Source of the DNA: Motacilla alba alba
Taxonomy: Eukaryota > Chordata > Aves > Passeriformes > Motacillidae
Assembly: GCF_015832195.1 (NCBI RefSeq)
Contig: NC_052018.1
Location: forward strand, 59,643,666-59,707,665
Length of the DNA: 64,000 nt
Direction of reading: 5' to 3'
Positions 13,601 through 27,768 of this stretch are shown piece by piece. Within the stretch, counting starts at the first letter, position 1; each line of letters starts with the position of its first letter. The position numbers and the translations under genes are program-made. Below the pieces are notes generated by a model. That model was not told where the DNA came from. It saw only the letters and a program-made list of their open reading frames with translations, and did no database searches.

Positions 13601-16600
13601 ACAGAAAGGTAGCTTTTGTGTAGTAATGCCTGTATGCATATGTTTCTTATCTTCTTGGAAAAGGAAGTAGCAAACTTATTTCAAGGCAGACAGGATGCAC
13701 TTATCTGGTGCTGTCCTTTTTTCAATTACTGCAAGATGTGCAGCTTGTCACTGAAGAGGAAAGGCTTATTTTCAGAAAAAAAGTAGCAGTTGAAAATGTC
13801 AATGAGTTATTTGAATTAAAAAACAACAAACCTGAAACAACCACGTAGAATAGATTGTATCTTGTATTTTCATGGCAAGAGAGGAGACATGCGTATGTTC
13901 CCACTGCAAGAGGAGAGCAGCTAATGTGAGCACCCTGCTATCTCTGACACTTACTGGAAAGGGGGTGAATTGGTCTCTGAAATGCCTGTGTTGTTCCACT
14001 AACTGCAACAGGAACTTGGAGTACCGGTTAATTTACTAAGTTAGCTCTGATCAGAGAATGTGAATCCCACCCTCTTCTTGCCTGTCGCTGTAGGTACCCA
14101 TAACACAAGAGCCATCTGGTGGGTGTCCAGGCAGTGCTTTTGCAAGGTTTGGATTATGTGGCAGAGCTGCTGTCTCTTGAGTAGGAGGGAATACTGGCTC
14201 TCATGCACTATTCAGTTGCTGCACAGATGGAGTCAAAATGGCATCTCAGGCTGACTTCTCCATGGTTGTTTATGGCTTGTAGCGGTTTCAGGAAACGCTG
14301 CACTACTAATGTTGCTTAAATTCTTGGATAATGCCATTTCCGTCACTTCAGAAGCCATTGTTCTGGTGTGTGAAGGGCTGCAAAGCATTTGTCTGATGCA
14401 GGGACAGCACAGAAATGTGCTAAGATGTAGTGGATTTGGGTTTTTTTTTTTAAGCTTCAGTTTCTTATGATGTTTTTGCTTTGTGATCTATCACTCTGTA
14501 CTTGTTACAGGGCTTAACCAGTACAGTTTAATCAAAGCTTTTGGTTAACAGAGATTTTTTTTTCTATAAGAGGTTTGAAAATTGCCAAGGTGTCATCTTC
14601 CAATGGGTTGTTTTTATAGACCACAGCAGCTTGTTGATGTGTTAGTAGCAAACATAAGTCTGCACATAGTGTCAAGAACCTGAAGATTAGAACCGATCCA
14701 GAAAGTTCATACATTTGTGATGGTCTCAGAAGAGGAAATCTCTCCCTTTTTTAATTGCAGAAAACTCATCTAGTATTACTATGCAAGTTATTCTCAGTAG
14801 CAATACAATTATCAACATTCAAAGTGATAGCAAAAACCTTCCCCCAGCATTCCTGTGAAGTTGTGAATCACACTTCTGCTGAGATGCCTCTTGATAGACT
14901 GCATGAACTATTGTAGTTAGAGATATTTAAGATGAATTATAGTATGAATGTGAACACAGTGTAAATTATGAATTATGTTTGATCCGCAGAATATGTTATG
15001 TCTAGTGAACTAATGCTGTCACAGAAAAGGGCTTACCTGTTGCATTTACAAGAGATGGTCTTGTCCAGTTATCTGGCTGGACTTGCCAGACCTGCTTGTT
15101 AATCAAACTGTTTTAACAACCCCTTCCAGGCAGATTAAGTAATATTCTTTTCATTTGATTTTGGAGAAGGTTAATGTAATCAAAGAGGCAAAACAATGGT
15201 ATTGAATCTGGTATTTGAAGGCAGGAGCTGCTTCCTTCATAGGCTGGATTTTTAGCAAGTCATTATTATTTTATTTGTGTTTACCACTTTCGTAATTATG
15301 GTTTCTCAAATCTAAGTCCTTTAAAGTGAAATTAATCTAAACCCAGAATGTAGGTCCTCGTTGCAGGACAGTGATGTTTTCTCATTTGCCTGCCCAGAAG
15401 AGGCTGTGTGCAAGGCTGCCTCCGCTGCCTGCTGCAGCTGCATTTCTGAGCAGGCATGCAGGAACTGGATGTTTCTTCTGAATTGTTTGGAAACTGACAA
15501 GGACATCATGAGTCTGAACAGATGATGTGACTTTATAATTTACTTCTGTGAAATGCTGATCAAAGTGATAGCTTTAACTGCTGCGGGATGTGTCTGTCTT
15601 TCTCCCTACCTCCTAAGATCCTAGAGCAGGATTAAATCATGTATTATGATGCTCAGAGGCACAGTGTTTGGTTGGCGAGGTAGTGAGTCTTCAGGTATTG
15701 GTTTTCACAGACTGTTTTATAGTGCAGTTCCCAAGATGTTTTTGTGCAGCTTGGATAGAAGCCTGGGTGGGCTGCTGGGCCACCCCCATGGTGCAAGAAG
15801 TGCTGCAGGGGTAGTGAGGTGTAGAGGAGCAATCCTGGTCCCAGAGTGGTCTGACAGGCTTCTCCCTTGCATTTTGCTGCAGTCAGGAGTTGGACATCTG
15901 CTACTGTGGCCATGTTGCTTCTAGGCCCAGCCTTAGGAGGTCTGCACTGTGCCAGCAGCTTCTGCTTTCCTTTCCAAAAGCCAGCTCTTCGGTTCAGGTA
16001 TTGGTGCAGTTGTGGCTTGGGTCTACCCAATGTTCAGCTGGTGACCATCGTTGGCTTGGAGGTTGCTGCCTGTTCCTTGAATTGGCCTGGCTCCTGGCCA
16101 CTGGGAACCATGGTCCTCCTGCTGTGGGGCTGCTCAATCAGATTGCAGAGGAACAGAGAGGAGGAGGGGCAGGGAACAGTATGAAGCATCTTTGCTCAGA
16201 GACATCTAAGTTTCAATGGAAACTGGACTTGAATGTTGTTGCACACAAAATTAAGAGATGAACAAGAAGTACAGTTTTATTCTTAGTGACGTAGCTTGTG
16301 ATGCTGCCAGAGGTGAACATGGACTCCTGTTGCCAAAGGAACACATAGCAGGAGCACAGCTGTTGGTCCCATGGGAGCAGGTCACAGGGCTTGGTACCAC
16401 TAAGGGCCTGCGGTTCAGCTGACTGTGTGTCTCTGCTGGCTCCCAGACAACCACAGTCTCTTTTCTCTTTCTTCATTTCCTCTGTCTCCTCACTGGTTCT
16501 TCCTCTCTTTCTCAAGTATGAGGGCACAGGTGTTTGTTTTAGTGATTGCTTTTTTTTTTGCAGGCAATGGGCAAGATGCTGTTGCCCTTTCTGTGGACTG

Positions 16601-19600
16601 ACTCAAAAGTCAGGTTCAGGCAGTGTGTTCTTCTAGCCCTGCTTAGGGTGGGAAACCCTCAATCTGTTCTTAGTACCTTTTGATTAGGCAATGCCACCAC
16701 CCTCACTGCTCAGCACAAGGCTTGACTGGTGGGCAGCATCCCTATGCCAATTGGGGAAAATGGCAATTCCAACTCAGTGCAGAATACACTGTTTTCTTTC
16801 ATATATTACTTGTACTTCACAGATCTTTCTCCTGTTCTGCACCATACTGTTTTGTTGTCATGCTTTCTATTGACTTAGTCAAATGTTTATGTGTAAGACT
16901 TGATTTGTTAAAGCACTCAGGCAAAATTAACTGAAGTAGAGCTTGCCTTTTCCAATGGCAAAACAAATCACGAGGCAGTTTGAGTGGATCCAGTGTTTAT
17001 CTTGCTCACAAGTGAAGGGTCAGATTAATACTTGTCACATTGTTATGGTTTTCTTTCCTTAGTGGTTTTGGATGCATCAAATGCCTTAATATACAGCAGG
17101 CACCAAAAAAAGCTAGCCAGATCAGTTGAGTGATTTCAGCAACAAGTTTCCAGAAGACTGTGGACTGCCTTTAGATGCCTGTTGTATGTACTCAACATAC
17201 ATTTTTCCTCTGCTTCTCACCTGGCAGCTGGGAATGTATTTTGTCTCTGGTTAACTCCACAATCTTGCTGCTTAAAGGAGGGCATCTAACTGGCAACATA
17301 AGCTCTGTTATCATGTTACCTCTGTTATCATTGCTACTCATTAACTCTCAATAGCATTAATTGTTCTCTTCTAGTATTTTGTGGTGGGTAACATTACCTG
17401 TCAGCCCAGTCTGCCTTGAAGCAGAGCACCCCAGCTTCTTCCCTCCCCTGCACATAAGGAAGACAAGAGCCAACCCCTACCCAAGGTGGGGAGCAGGGGT
17501 CCCTGCAAGGTAGGCATAAGGGAATTTTTTCCCTGTAAAGGTTGTGGCAGGTCTTCAGCTGAAGGCTGTCTAGCCTTGTGCCTACATGCTCCCCTTCAGT
17601 CTTTCTGGGCTTTCCTCAGCCTACCAGGGCAGCCCCCCAGCCCAGGGTGAGCCAGGAGGGCATGTTACCTCTGGTAAGAAATTGGTAGTATGTGTGTTTT
17701 TTAAAATGTTAAAACAAGAACTGAAATGGGACAAATCTGTTTGGAAATTGTCCTGGCTGTAAATGTGATCCTAGGTCTCTGTTGCCTGTGAAATTTATTG
17801 TGTTCATTTCTTGCCTCTTTTTCATATGAAAGCAACAGACTGCATTTTTATTCCACCAATTTATTTCAGTCTTTGGAAAAACAGAGATCTCTAGCTTTTT
17901 TTTCTTTTTCATTTAAGAATTCAGCGGGACAGTGGTTTTGTGACACTGATCATGAACCAAGCTGAGCATTTACATGCAAACATCTGCAGAGGTTTCTGGT
18001 CCCTGTGCCTGTTGCAGGCTCTGTAGCTCTGTCAATATGGATTGTAGAGAAGTAGGTTTGGGTAGGGCTCTGCTGCCTTGGGTCCCTGCCAGCCACTGGG
18101 GATGCAGCCAGCACTGCTGCTTGGTCTTGGGGTGACACAGCTGTGCCCTCTGCCACCAGGGTCTTAGGGCTTCACTCTTGGGATGAACCCTGAGAAAGGG
18201 CAAACCACCTGGGGTTGGTCAGGTCAGACCCTTAAAAACTCAGGGGGTGGTCTGGGCTGTAAATTCTAGTTAATAAACACTCTGCTTTAGTGGTTGAACA
18301 ATATGCGAGACCTTTAAAAATCTTTATTTGCCATCCCAGTTGTACTACAAGTCAGTGTCACCTTTTTGTTTTTATTTTCTTCTCTTTCATCCTCAGATTA
18401 TTCCTGCAAACAAAGAGGAAATAATTCTGACAATCCTTTGTCAAAGGTAGCTAATAAAACAATGGAAGGATGTAGGCTGAAGCATAAATGGGATATTGTG
18501 GCAGATGTAGATGATTATTAACCAGCCAATGTTTCCGCAAGGGATTCTAATCATAAACACAGCATGGAGTGAATCTGGGTGTATTAATAGCAGAGGTTTT
18601 ATGGAAAATCAGAATGTGGGCTTTTTTTTTTAAACATTCCATTTCCTGCTTTAATTGATAGAGTGTGAAGCTTTCATGCAAATAATTTGGAAAAGATGAT
18701 TTTGTATCTCTGACATTAAGTACATGATACAGGCCAGGAACAACATGTTGTAGAAAGATTTCTTGAAAAGGATTCTTACAGTGATGCTTTTTTAGAGCTG
18801 TGACTAGTGACAAATGCTAAAGTCAGCAACAAAAAAACCCCAAGTGTCTGTGGTAGAGGAGTATCTATTTATGTCTATGTAACCTATGTTTTAATGTGAC
18901 TTTGTGAGAAAAACAAATCAGAGAGATCATTATGCTGCAAAACTTGTGGGCTATGCTTCCAATTGTACCAAATGTCCTCTTAGTTTCAGTTTCATATTGT
19001 CCTGTGTTACATTTTGAGAAATAAAATGCTAGGTTTGTACTGTAATCACTGGTTTAGAGTTGAAATACTTTAAATGTACACCTTTCTGCAGCTCTGCTAC
19101 AAGTTTGGTCCATCACTCTCCTTTTCTGAATTTCTGAGGAGAGAATAAAAAGGTTAAACAGAAATCACCCAAGCAGAGAGATGAAAACTCTTCTTGACAT
19201 GTTATACCTCAGCTCTGCAAATATTGATTTCTAATACCATTTGCAAGCGTCAACAGTTTCTTTGTCTTATAGCAGCTGATATTTTTGAAGTGTAAAGTGC
19301 CGCTTACAGTGGGATAGAAAATGACAGGAAAGGAAATATCACTATGCTGTTATAATAAATTAATAAGACAATATAATTGTCAATGCATGTGGTTTTTTAT
19401 AATAATTTATACTTTTCCAGTATCAGCCAAGATATTTCAGAAATTTGGTGACAGGAAGGACCCCAGGTTAAAATTTGAAAATAAGGGAAAATAGCACAAG
19501 TTTAATCAAAATATATGGACAGGAACCAGTTTCTCCATTGGTCATCTCCAGCTCTCTAGGAAAATGGTATAAACTGTAAAGCCAAAGGGGAACATCAGGA

Positions 19601-19735
19601 TTGAGCTCGTGGGAGTTCCTCTTGCTGCAGTATGTATTTTCTGCAGGAGCACCAATGGGTCCATCCACCGCAAAGCATTGTACTTACTGCATGTGGTCTC
19701 TTGTAGCTTTGGAGCCTGTTTTCTAGAGGCCAGTT

Positions 19736-19757
19736 AAAACAAACAAACAAACAAACT
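19736..19757 (+). repeat. (AAAC)n short repeat
   Basis: Five AAAC copies in a row, with partial units at the ends. Confidence 0.85.
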
Positions 19758-22700
19758 TCATTATTCTTGATCCTAATTTTTCTCTTTCTTTTATTTTCCC
19801 CCCTCCCCCAAAAGCTGTTTCTCTGCTAAAGAAATCTGCTTAAATTAAGCAGTGAGTGCCAAGTGAAATCATTCAAATTATTGGCACTTTTGGTCTTTCC
19901 TTTGAATAAACAGAGCCTTCCTGACGGCAGGGCAGTTCCTCAGGAATTCCTTTATGGTGAATTAAGCAGAGCAGTGGTGAATAACTGGGAGCAAAGGACA
20001 GTCTGAGCAGCAAACCAAATTGATTATCTAAGTCCTCAGCTAACTACTTCAGGGCAATTTTGGATGGGACCGATATCCCCTAAGGCTTAGGTGGAGCCTA
20101 ATCTCACCCCAGGGACCTGCCGTTGTTAATGTGTCCTGCCCTGTTATCTGCCCTGCCTGTGTGCAGCTGGGGAGGGCCAGGGCTGTGCCATGAATTAGGG
20201 GTTTACAGGAAAGACCAGGAGCTGTCTCATGGACCCCGGTGCACGTGGGGTTGTGGTGACAGAACATTCCTGTGGCACACCTAGCCCTTTGTCACCCTCT
20301 GGCTGCCTCTTCATTCCCCCAGCGCTCCCATGAGTGTGCTCCTGCCAGGCAGCCAGTCCTGCTGATGGTTGGAGGTGGCAGTTCCAGCAGGCATCGGCTT
20401 TGCCACGCAGCCATTCCCAATCCAGGTGCCTGGGGGGTCCAACCCGCCCGTGCCTTCAGCTACTCCTGTGCCCCAGTGTGGAGCATGCACCTGCCAGGGG
20501 AACAGCAACACTATTTCCCTATCCTGCTGTGCTGCTCTGGGAGAGATTAAAGCTTCTGTCAGAAAACCGAGAAAGAGCCTTTGCCAGTATTTTCTGTCTA
20601 CAGCAAACCTGTGACCTGCCATGTCTTGTTATAGGAGAGAACAAAGCATCGTAGCATGGACTGGTTTTAAGCGCACTTTACTTAGTAACAGCCTAATGTG
20701 CTCCCTACCATCTTGAGAGACTTGTCATTCCCAGCAGTCCTTTCTTTTATTTTTTCCTTTAACTCATTCTGGCTACTGAGGCTACTGTAACAGCAGAACA
20801 TCAAACCAGTCTGTAGGAGTGTAGAGCATGATCTCCCCCCACTGTGTCCTGTAAAAACTAGCATCCAGTCTGATCACTATCTTGAAAGGCTAAGGTGAAT
20901 CACAGATTGTTTATTGCACACATTTTTTTCCTTCCTCTGTCCTTCTGAATGGCTTTCTCTAGATTAATTTATAATGCCACCCATTATTATCCATCTGATT
21001 ACGTTTGAAGAGGCTCTGCATTTAATATTGAGTGCTTTTCCCTCCCTGATGAACACATTGGAGATGTGATTGAAGATAGAATGAGGGCACGGGATGTGGA
21101 ACTCAGGATGAGAGCAGGAGAGAGTGATGATTTCAGCTGTTCCTGTTTGCACTGCTGGCTCACTGTCCTGCTAAAAAGCTACTCTAGAACTGTCTTGTAT
21201 TTTCAGAATTAAGCTGATTATAAAATATAGTAAAGCTGTGGCCTCTCCACGAATCTATACAGACTTACTGTGAAATAAGCTTTGAAATGGGTTTAGGAGC
21301 ATCCCCACTGTTGCTTTCCAAGGAGAATAGACTTGGATGGGTACATCTTGCTTCCTGTGCCACTAGAGTAGAGCAGCACTGGAAGTGGCAGCAGCCCGGC
21401 TGGGGATGTTTCCAGGCAGTGGCAGCAGCCTCTTTCTTACCTTTCTCTGAAAGAAGAAAATTCAAAGGGTGGCAAGCTTTGAAGGTAACCTGAGCTCACA
21501 AGCATTAATCAGAAATGCACCTCAGGTGCCTGTATACTACAGAAATGCAGTGCCTGATGTGGAATTATTTTGTTTCCTGATTATTTATTTTTCAAATTTT
21601 GTTTCTGGGGGAAAGAGGAGCAGCAGTGGATGGACAATACACAGGACACAGCAGTTAAAGCCTCTCTGTTCCTCAGCTCACTGGTAGCAGACTGGCATGC
21701 ACCACTTGGATTTGGTCTGGATTTTCAACCCCTTGAAGGCAATTTCTGCTTCCAGTGGCAAGTCCCAAGATAGCCAGCAAAGACAGCTGAAAGGGTTACT
21801 TTTCTCTTGGAGGACAGAGGAAGGGAAAGGGTTGTGGGAAGCTGTAGTTCATTATCTTGGATATATTGAACAGAAGTAAATTGTGACACTGGCCTCTACC
21901 TGCTTCTGGGATTGAGTTCTCAAAAATATTCTCTGGGGCAGTGTGCTTCCCTCCAGTAAATATTTAACTAGCTGCATCTTCATCAGAATTAAACTAGGAA
22001 CTACCTCACTGTAGATGGCACATACTTAATGTGGAATCTGTGCTTCTCGTTCATTCAGATTGTGCAGAAATGGTAGATAAAGTGTGGAGTACAAGGGGAA
22101 ATACTGGGTGGGAAGTAAAGTTTATAGACTGTCCAAATCCATTTTTTTGCCTTGTCGTGTCCTTATGCATCAAGTCAGTCTGATGTAGATTTCAGGTTGC
22201 GTGGTACAGAGGTCACACATGGAAGAGTTTGTCACATGCTAAATTTTGTATTCAGTTTCCCTGCTTCTTAGCACTATTTGTTGGAGAAACCTATAGAAGG
22301 AGCATGTGAAGCTTGGCTGGGTTATGGCCAAGGAGTTGCAGCTGGTCTCCTAATTAAAGAAAAAGAAAATGATATATAGGCCTGTGGGGATCTGTCAGAC
22401 ACAGATTTATTGGGCAGGATGGAAGGGACTTAAAGCTATTGCCTCCACTCTGTCAGCCCCTCCCCACACAGTGCACGTGCACTGAGTTTCATGATACTTT
22501 TGCAGCCTTGCAAAAACTATCATCTGGAGCACTCTTACCTCCATGCTCCCTGCTTCCTTCCCTGTTTGCAGCTTCTCCAAGTTAATTGATGCAAAATGCA
22601 TCCAATGCATCCTTTCCAAAATGGAAATGATGTGCAAGATAAATCTATCCATATCAAAATAAGGGATTCTGTAGGTTAGGGTTGTTAAGTGATAATCTGA

Positions 22701-25700
22701 CTACATTTGCTGTCTCCTAGTCTTCCTCAGACATCAGTAAGGAAAAATACATCACGACTGCTATTGATGAAAAGGAGAAGCTGCAGCACCAGTTAGTTAG
22801 AATACTTTAAAATAATTTTAAAATTGAAAAGATTTTCAAAACTGAATTTTTTTTATTTATACTGATTTTTGCCATGTTTGGGTCCCCAGTTCTTGGGACA
22901 TTGCCTGGAGAGGAAGAGGAAGAGGGACCAGTTCATCCTAAGAGTGTCTTCACTCTTCTCTTGAAAAACTTCCCACATTATCTTTGTTATTGGGGGAAAA
23001 AAAAGACAAGGGGCCCAGAACCTTACAAACAAAGATGACAAAAACCTGCTTGTCATTATTTGTGCAGCTGATGTGCTTTAGCTACCATTCTTTGGACTTC
23101 TTGATGATTTTGCCCTCCCTGAATAGTCCAACCATTCCACAGGGACTGCAGGCAGAGGTACACAGAGAGGGCACAGATTTTATACTTTTTACCTATTAAT
23201 CTCACAAGGGTAGGAACACAGCTTGTCCCAGGCTAATCTGAAGAAAATTCATAGCTGGAAGTGAAATCCTGGCTCTGCAGGAAGTGATCTCATGCCAACT
23301 TTTGCCTAGTTGGGACTTCATTTTCAGGAGCGTGAAAGAAAATTTTTTTTAGAAAAAGTGCTTTTTGAAGGGAGTAAGCATCAGTTAAGCCTTAAGCAGT
23401 AGTTCAAGGTACAGGACCTCAGTGAGATGAAGATGTGTTAAAAGTTATGCTTGAGCTTAAAATGCTTTTCTAGTATTTTTTTGCATGTACAAACCCGCAT
23501 GCTCCAGTTGTGTGCTCTGGCTGCAGTATTTTGCAGTGTATGCACCACCCTAACGTGTTTCACAAAGCTGGGAGGACTATTGCATATTGTGTCATTCTTA
23601 TTTTCATGACACTGTTGATGCAAACCAGGACAGGAAGCTGTCTGGGGTAACAATACATCACTTATTTCTGTTTACTTTTTTTACCTTTTCTCCTTGCTCA
23701 CTGGAAGTTAGAAAGCATTAAAGCAAAAAAAGTAAGAACATATAAGTGGATAAATGCTTCCCTTTTGCAAGAAACTGTACACATTTTCTTTAGTCTTCTG
23801 TATAATGTAACTCTTAAAACCGAAAAATAATAAAAAGATAAAAGTAGTGTTAAAAATTGTGTTATAGGTAGTTTCCTTTTTGACCTTGCTGCCTGACTGT
23901 GCTTACAGGGGAAGCTGATCAAGAGATCTCAAGAGTTGCAGCTTCCTGGGATTGTCTGTCAGAGGAATGAAGAGCAAAAGAATAACTTTCCATCATGAAG
24001 TATGAGCTACTGTATTTTCAAGTGTCCTTAAAAGACTTTTCTTTGGACATAATCGAGTGGATTCAAGGTCCCAAGAGGTCAGACCAACAAATAGATATCA
24101 GTCCTTAAGCTGTCTGGGTTTTTTAAATGAAAGTCAGCACTTGATCTGGGTAACATTTCCTGTGTTAAATACTGGCATGCCTTTTGGTGCTGGTTTGCTG
24201 TTTGGGTTATTTACATTAGGAAGGAGAGTGACCTTTAGAATTAAGTATTTCTTTTAAGAAGAATTGTTCCTTTATGTATATAAAGTCCTCCCTTCAGCAA
24301 GCAACTGGAATCCAGCAGCAGGAGGCAGTAGGATTGATCTTCTACTTTTCCTTAACATCTCAGTCCACTTTTCAACTATGACTTTACTGAGGCAGCGCTG
24401 TCTTGATTTATCTCAGGGCCAAGATAAAAGCATTTCCCTTAATGACCTTGAATTTCTTCAGACTCCTCCATCTGCTGTTTCAGGCTCGATGTGCTCATCT
24501 TCCCAGCAAAAGCAGAGCCTAGCCACTGACTGCCTTTCCTAGATAGTCTCTGTTTGCAGTCTGGCAGCTCAAATGCTTTGCTCCAAGAGCTGTACATGGA
24601 TGGAGGGTAATTATGTTCAGCAATTGTCAACAATATTTTCATTTCCTTAGTTTTGGCAGGTTTGTTGTCATGTGAAAGCTCATGTACATGCTTCACTGAA
24701 AGTGATATTGGTTCCTAGGGTATCAAGATGGAGCCCCCTTGAATGTTCTTTTCTCTGCTGCTGTGGTATCTCAACTGTATTTGAATAGTTAGCTGCATTT
24801 GAAGATGTCTGTTTTCAACTAGAAAGTTAATTTGGAAGTAGTAGTGCCACGAATTCATCACTTCCCTTGCTGTATGAATGGACGTAAAGAGACTGTACCC
24901 TGCCTTTGGGGGTTGTGTGCAATCTTCCCTTCTCTTTTCAAAATTGTGTTTATTCTGTTCTGGAGAAATGACAGCAATAAAAATTAGTCTACTTTTCAGA
25001 TGGATATAAGATACCTCAGAGTTAAGTGTCATTGCATATAACTGCCCCTGTGAGAGGAACAGCCATGGAAAATGAGGGGTTTGGGGTTTTCTCCTCATGC
25101 CATGCCTGTGCAAGGCCCCTGTCTGAGTGCAGCTATTGTACAAACATGAAGCAGTAAATGGCATTTTGTCTGATTCTTATTATGCATTCTCATTACCTTC
25201 ATGTGTGGCCTGGGAGGGAAGTGGGAAGGGAGGGCAGAACAAACCAACCCACTTCCCTCCCTGGTGGTAAACCAGAGTTTTAAATGTGAACTGATTGGGT
25301 GTAGGGGAAAAACAGACCAGCATCTGGTGTCTGACTGCAGGCTTTTGCCGTGCTCAAATCCTGTATGTTTGTGGAAAATGGGCTTCCTCAGCATGGGAGG
25401 AGAGTTTAGGCTGACTTGTGCTGCCATCCTAAGAGTCACCTATGTAAGGTAGTAGTGAGTGTGATAAACTCATTTTGTACTGGGTACAAGTTCTCTTCCT
25501 AGAGCTGGGTTGGTTCTCTGCAGTTATTTACCACGCTAAATTTTGTTTTGCAACTGAGAAGATGTCATAGTTATCTTTTTTGCACATCAGTAAGTCACGT
25601 TACAAGGAATCATTTCTATTTAAATGTTTGTATGATTGTGCTTAATTTTAGCAAATTCTTAATTTGGCACTTTCTTGTGTATGTTTACACGTGGCATTTT

Positions 25701-26267
25701 CATGGATTCCTAATTTATGTGTCAAGTTGTTTTTTTTTTTTTTTGAGATTCGAGTTATATATAAAATGGATAAACAATGTATTTACTCTATTTTGTTGTC
25801 CAGAATGTCTTAAATGTGGTGGCTACAACAGAGAATGGATTACTAATTAATAACTACATATTTTCATAAAATACATAGTTATTTAATGGAACTAACATAA
25901 ATTAATTCAAAAGCCTTATGGAAGTCTGACTTGGCCACCCTCCTCCCTAGCCCCTTCCATGCCACCCAGTCAGGCTGCTGCCAGTGGGGAGAGAAGCTAG
26001 AAATCAGCAGAGCCCTAGTGCTCCAGGACCACTATCCGTAGACACTGAAGATGTCCTAGCCTCCAGCCCCTTATGAAAAGTCTAAGTGATAAGTGTGGAG
26101 ACAGCCAATGATACCTGGAAGCTATGTGATGTTGATCAAAAAAGGAATTTATTATGGGAGAAAAGGAGCAAGTAGGACAGCGATGAGTATTTGGGGACAG
26201 AGCTGAATAAAAAAAGTTAAAATGTGCCAGGTGGAAAATGTTTTTAAGTAAATAAAAAGGAGGCACA

Positions 26268-26289
26268 CTAAGATACACATGTATCTTAG
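26268..26289. repeat. 22-base near-perfect palindrome
   Basis: CTAAGATACA and TGTATCTTAG are complementary arms of ten bases around a central CA. Confidence 0.92.
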
Positions 26290-27635
26290 TTTTTTTTGGG
26301 TTTTCATAACATAATCTTGGCAAAATCAATTGTCTTACGTGCTTTAGACTCCCCGTGCCCCACACTGTTACAGAGGTTTGGTGAAAACTTTGTGAACATG
26401 GAACAGTCTGTGAATTTTGTCCAGGTCTTGACAACAATTTTATGATGTGAATAATGACCTGTGTTACTGTAGTTGCAGGTTTCCTCTTCTGTCTATTGGT
26501 GTTGTAAGTAAAACAGATACAGCTTTTGCAAAAAACAAAACCAAACCAAAACCCAGCAATCAAACCACAAAAAAATCTCCACCAAAAGACAAACCTGAAA
26601 ACTGAGGGATGCATTCTCCTAAGGGACTATTTCAGAAGATAAAGTAAAACGCAAAAGTTTGCTCCCAAAAGCTGGAGGAGGAGGAAGAATATTTAAGTTA
26701 TATGATCTGTAGGGTAATGTCCTGTGGCCCTTAAGAACTGCTTATCTTGAGTGCTTAAAGCAAGGAAAAGCAGAGTAGATGCCTCCCACTGAACCAGTAG
26801 AGGAAGAAGAGCTGTACCAGTTATTTTAACTCTTGGTTAGGCAAATAGGATTAGCTATGGGGGATTAAAATGATCAGATCTGAATTTTGCTTTAATATAA
26901 GTACAACCATATGTCTTTGGGAAACCCCATCTGGTTTCAGGCAATCTTAGTGAGAAAACGAGACAATTTCAATACTTTTGTCATTTGTTGTGGAGGTTTT
27001 TTTGGGATGAGTGGGGGGTTGCCACAGTTTCAATTTGTTCAGTTCATGAAGTTCCTGCTAGATTAATCCTCTGTAAGTGAAATGTTTTGTTTTTGTTTTC
27101 CCACTTGTCAGCTTACACTGTGTTTTCTAAAGGGACAGAGACAGCTTGAAAATTGAATGCTCCAGCAAAAGAAAAAAGACACCTTAGAGTCCATCACTTC
27201 ACATAGCCTTCATTGTCTTCAGAAAAATCTGGTGTGACTATCTTTTTAGAAGGAAATAGGGAACCAGTGGCAGTAGTGAATAATGTAACTAAGTCATGAA
27301 GATCATCAATGTGTTCTTGAAATGCAGGTTTCTCAGTTCCCCTGCGTTCCAGGGTGGGCACAGGTTCAGTCATCATCAAAAAGAGAAAGCAGAAAAACAG
27401 ATGAAACTGGATGAAACTGTGTGAAATAGGTGAATTAAACTCAGCAAAACAGCTTGGTTTTCCTTTTTTCCCAACATTTCCTTCTTTTCTTCAGAATACT
27501 TGCATTGATTTCATTGAAGTTACTTCTGATGTGGGGATGACAGTCTGGCATTGTTGTGGTTTTCTTTGTTTGTCCTGCAGCTGGGCTTGTAGGTGCTACC
27601 AGCCAATTTGTTTTAAAATAGTACAAAAGTTAGTT

Positions 27636-27768
27636 GTTGGTTTGGTTTTGGGTTTTTTTGTGTGTGTGTTTGGGTTTTTTTTGTTTTTGTTTTTGTTTTT
27701 TTGTTGCTGTTGTTGTTGTTGTTGGGTTTTTTTGTGGTTTTTGGGGTTTGTTTTTTTTTTTTTCCTTT
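27636..27768 (+). repeat. T/G low-complexity tract
   Basis: About 130 bases made almost wholly of T and G, including a short GT run, a GTTTTT run, five GTT triplets in a row and long T runs. The Phe/Cys/Val-rich frame across it (27411-27794) is a low-complexity translation, not a gene. Confidence 0.9.

Larger units (their letters stand above)
8387..18396. other. No gene recognised (intergenic or 5' intron)
   Basis: Holds the old CR1-like relic near 9501 and the hairpin at 10638. A GC-richer patch at 15640-16200 gives overlapping frames of 92-125 codons on both strands, which is expected from low stop-codon density and not from coding. Another lies around 12000-13250. No splice-consistent coding was found. 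Confidence 0.55.

Noticed and set aside
15646..16261. Cluster of overlapping 90-125-codon frames on both strands
   Set aside because: They overlap in several frames of a GC-richer patch, with no consistent coding signal, splice structure or homology.
24715..25439. Minus-strand frames of 149 and 114 codons
   Set aside because: They overlap each other and other frames, with no domain or splice support.
25980..26170. Possible LTR-like segment with an antisense AATAAA
   Set aside because: No terminal inverted bases, duplicate copy or target-site duplication could be found, so no LTR is called.
26015..26614. 199-codon minus-strand open frame, the longest outside TIAM2
   Set aside because: It is rich in Phe, Cys and His with low-complexity runs from A-rich DNA, has no recognised domain and shows no splice or promoter support.
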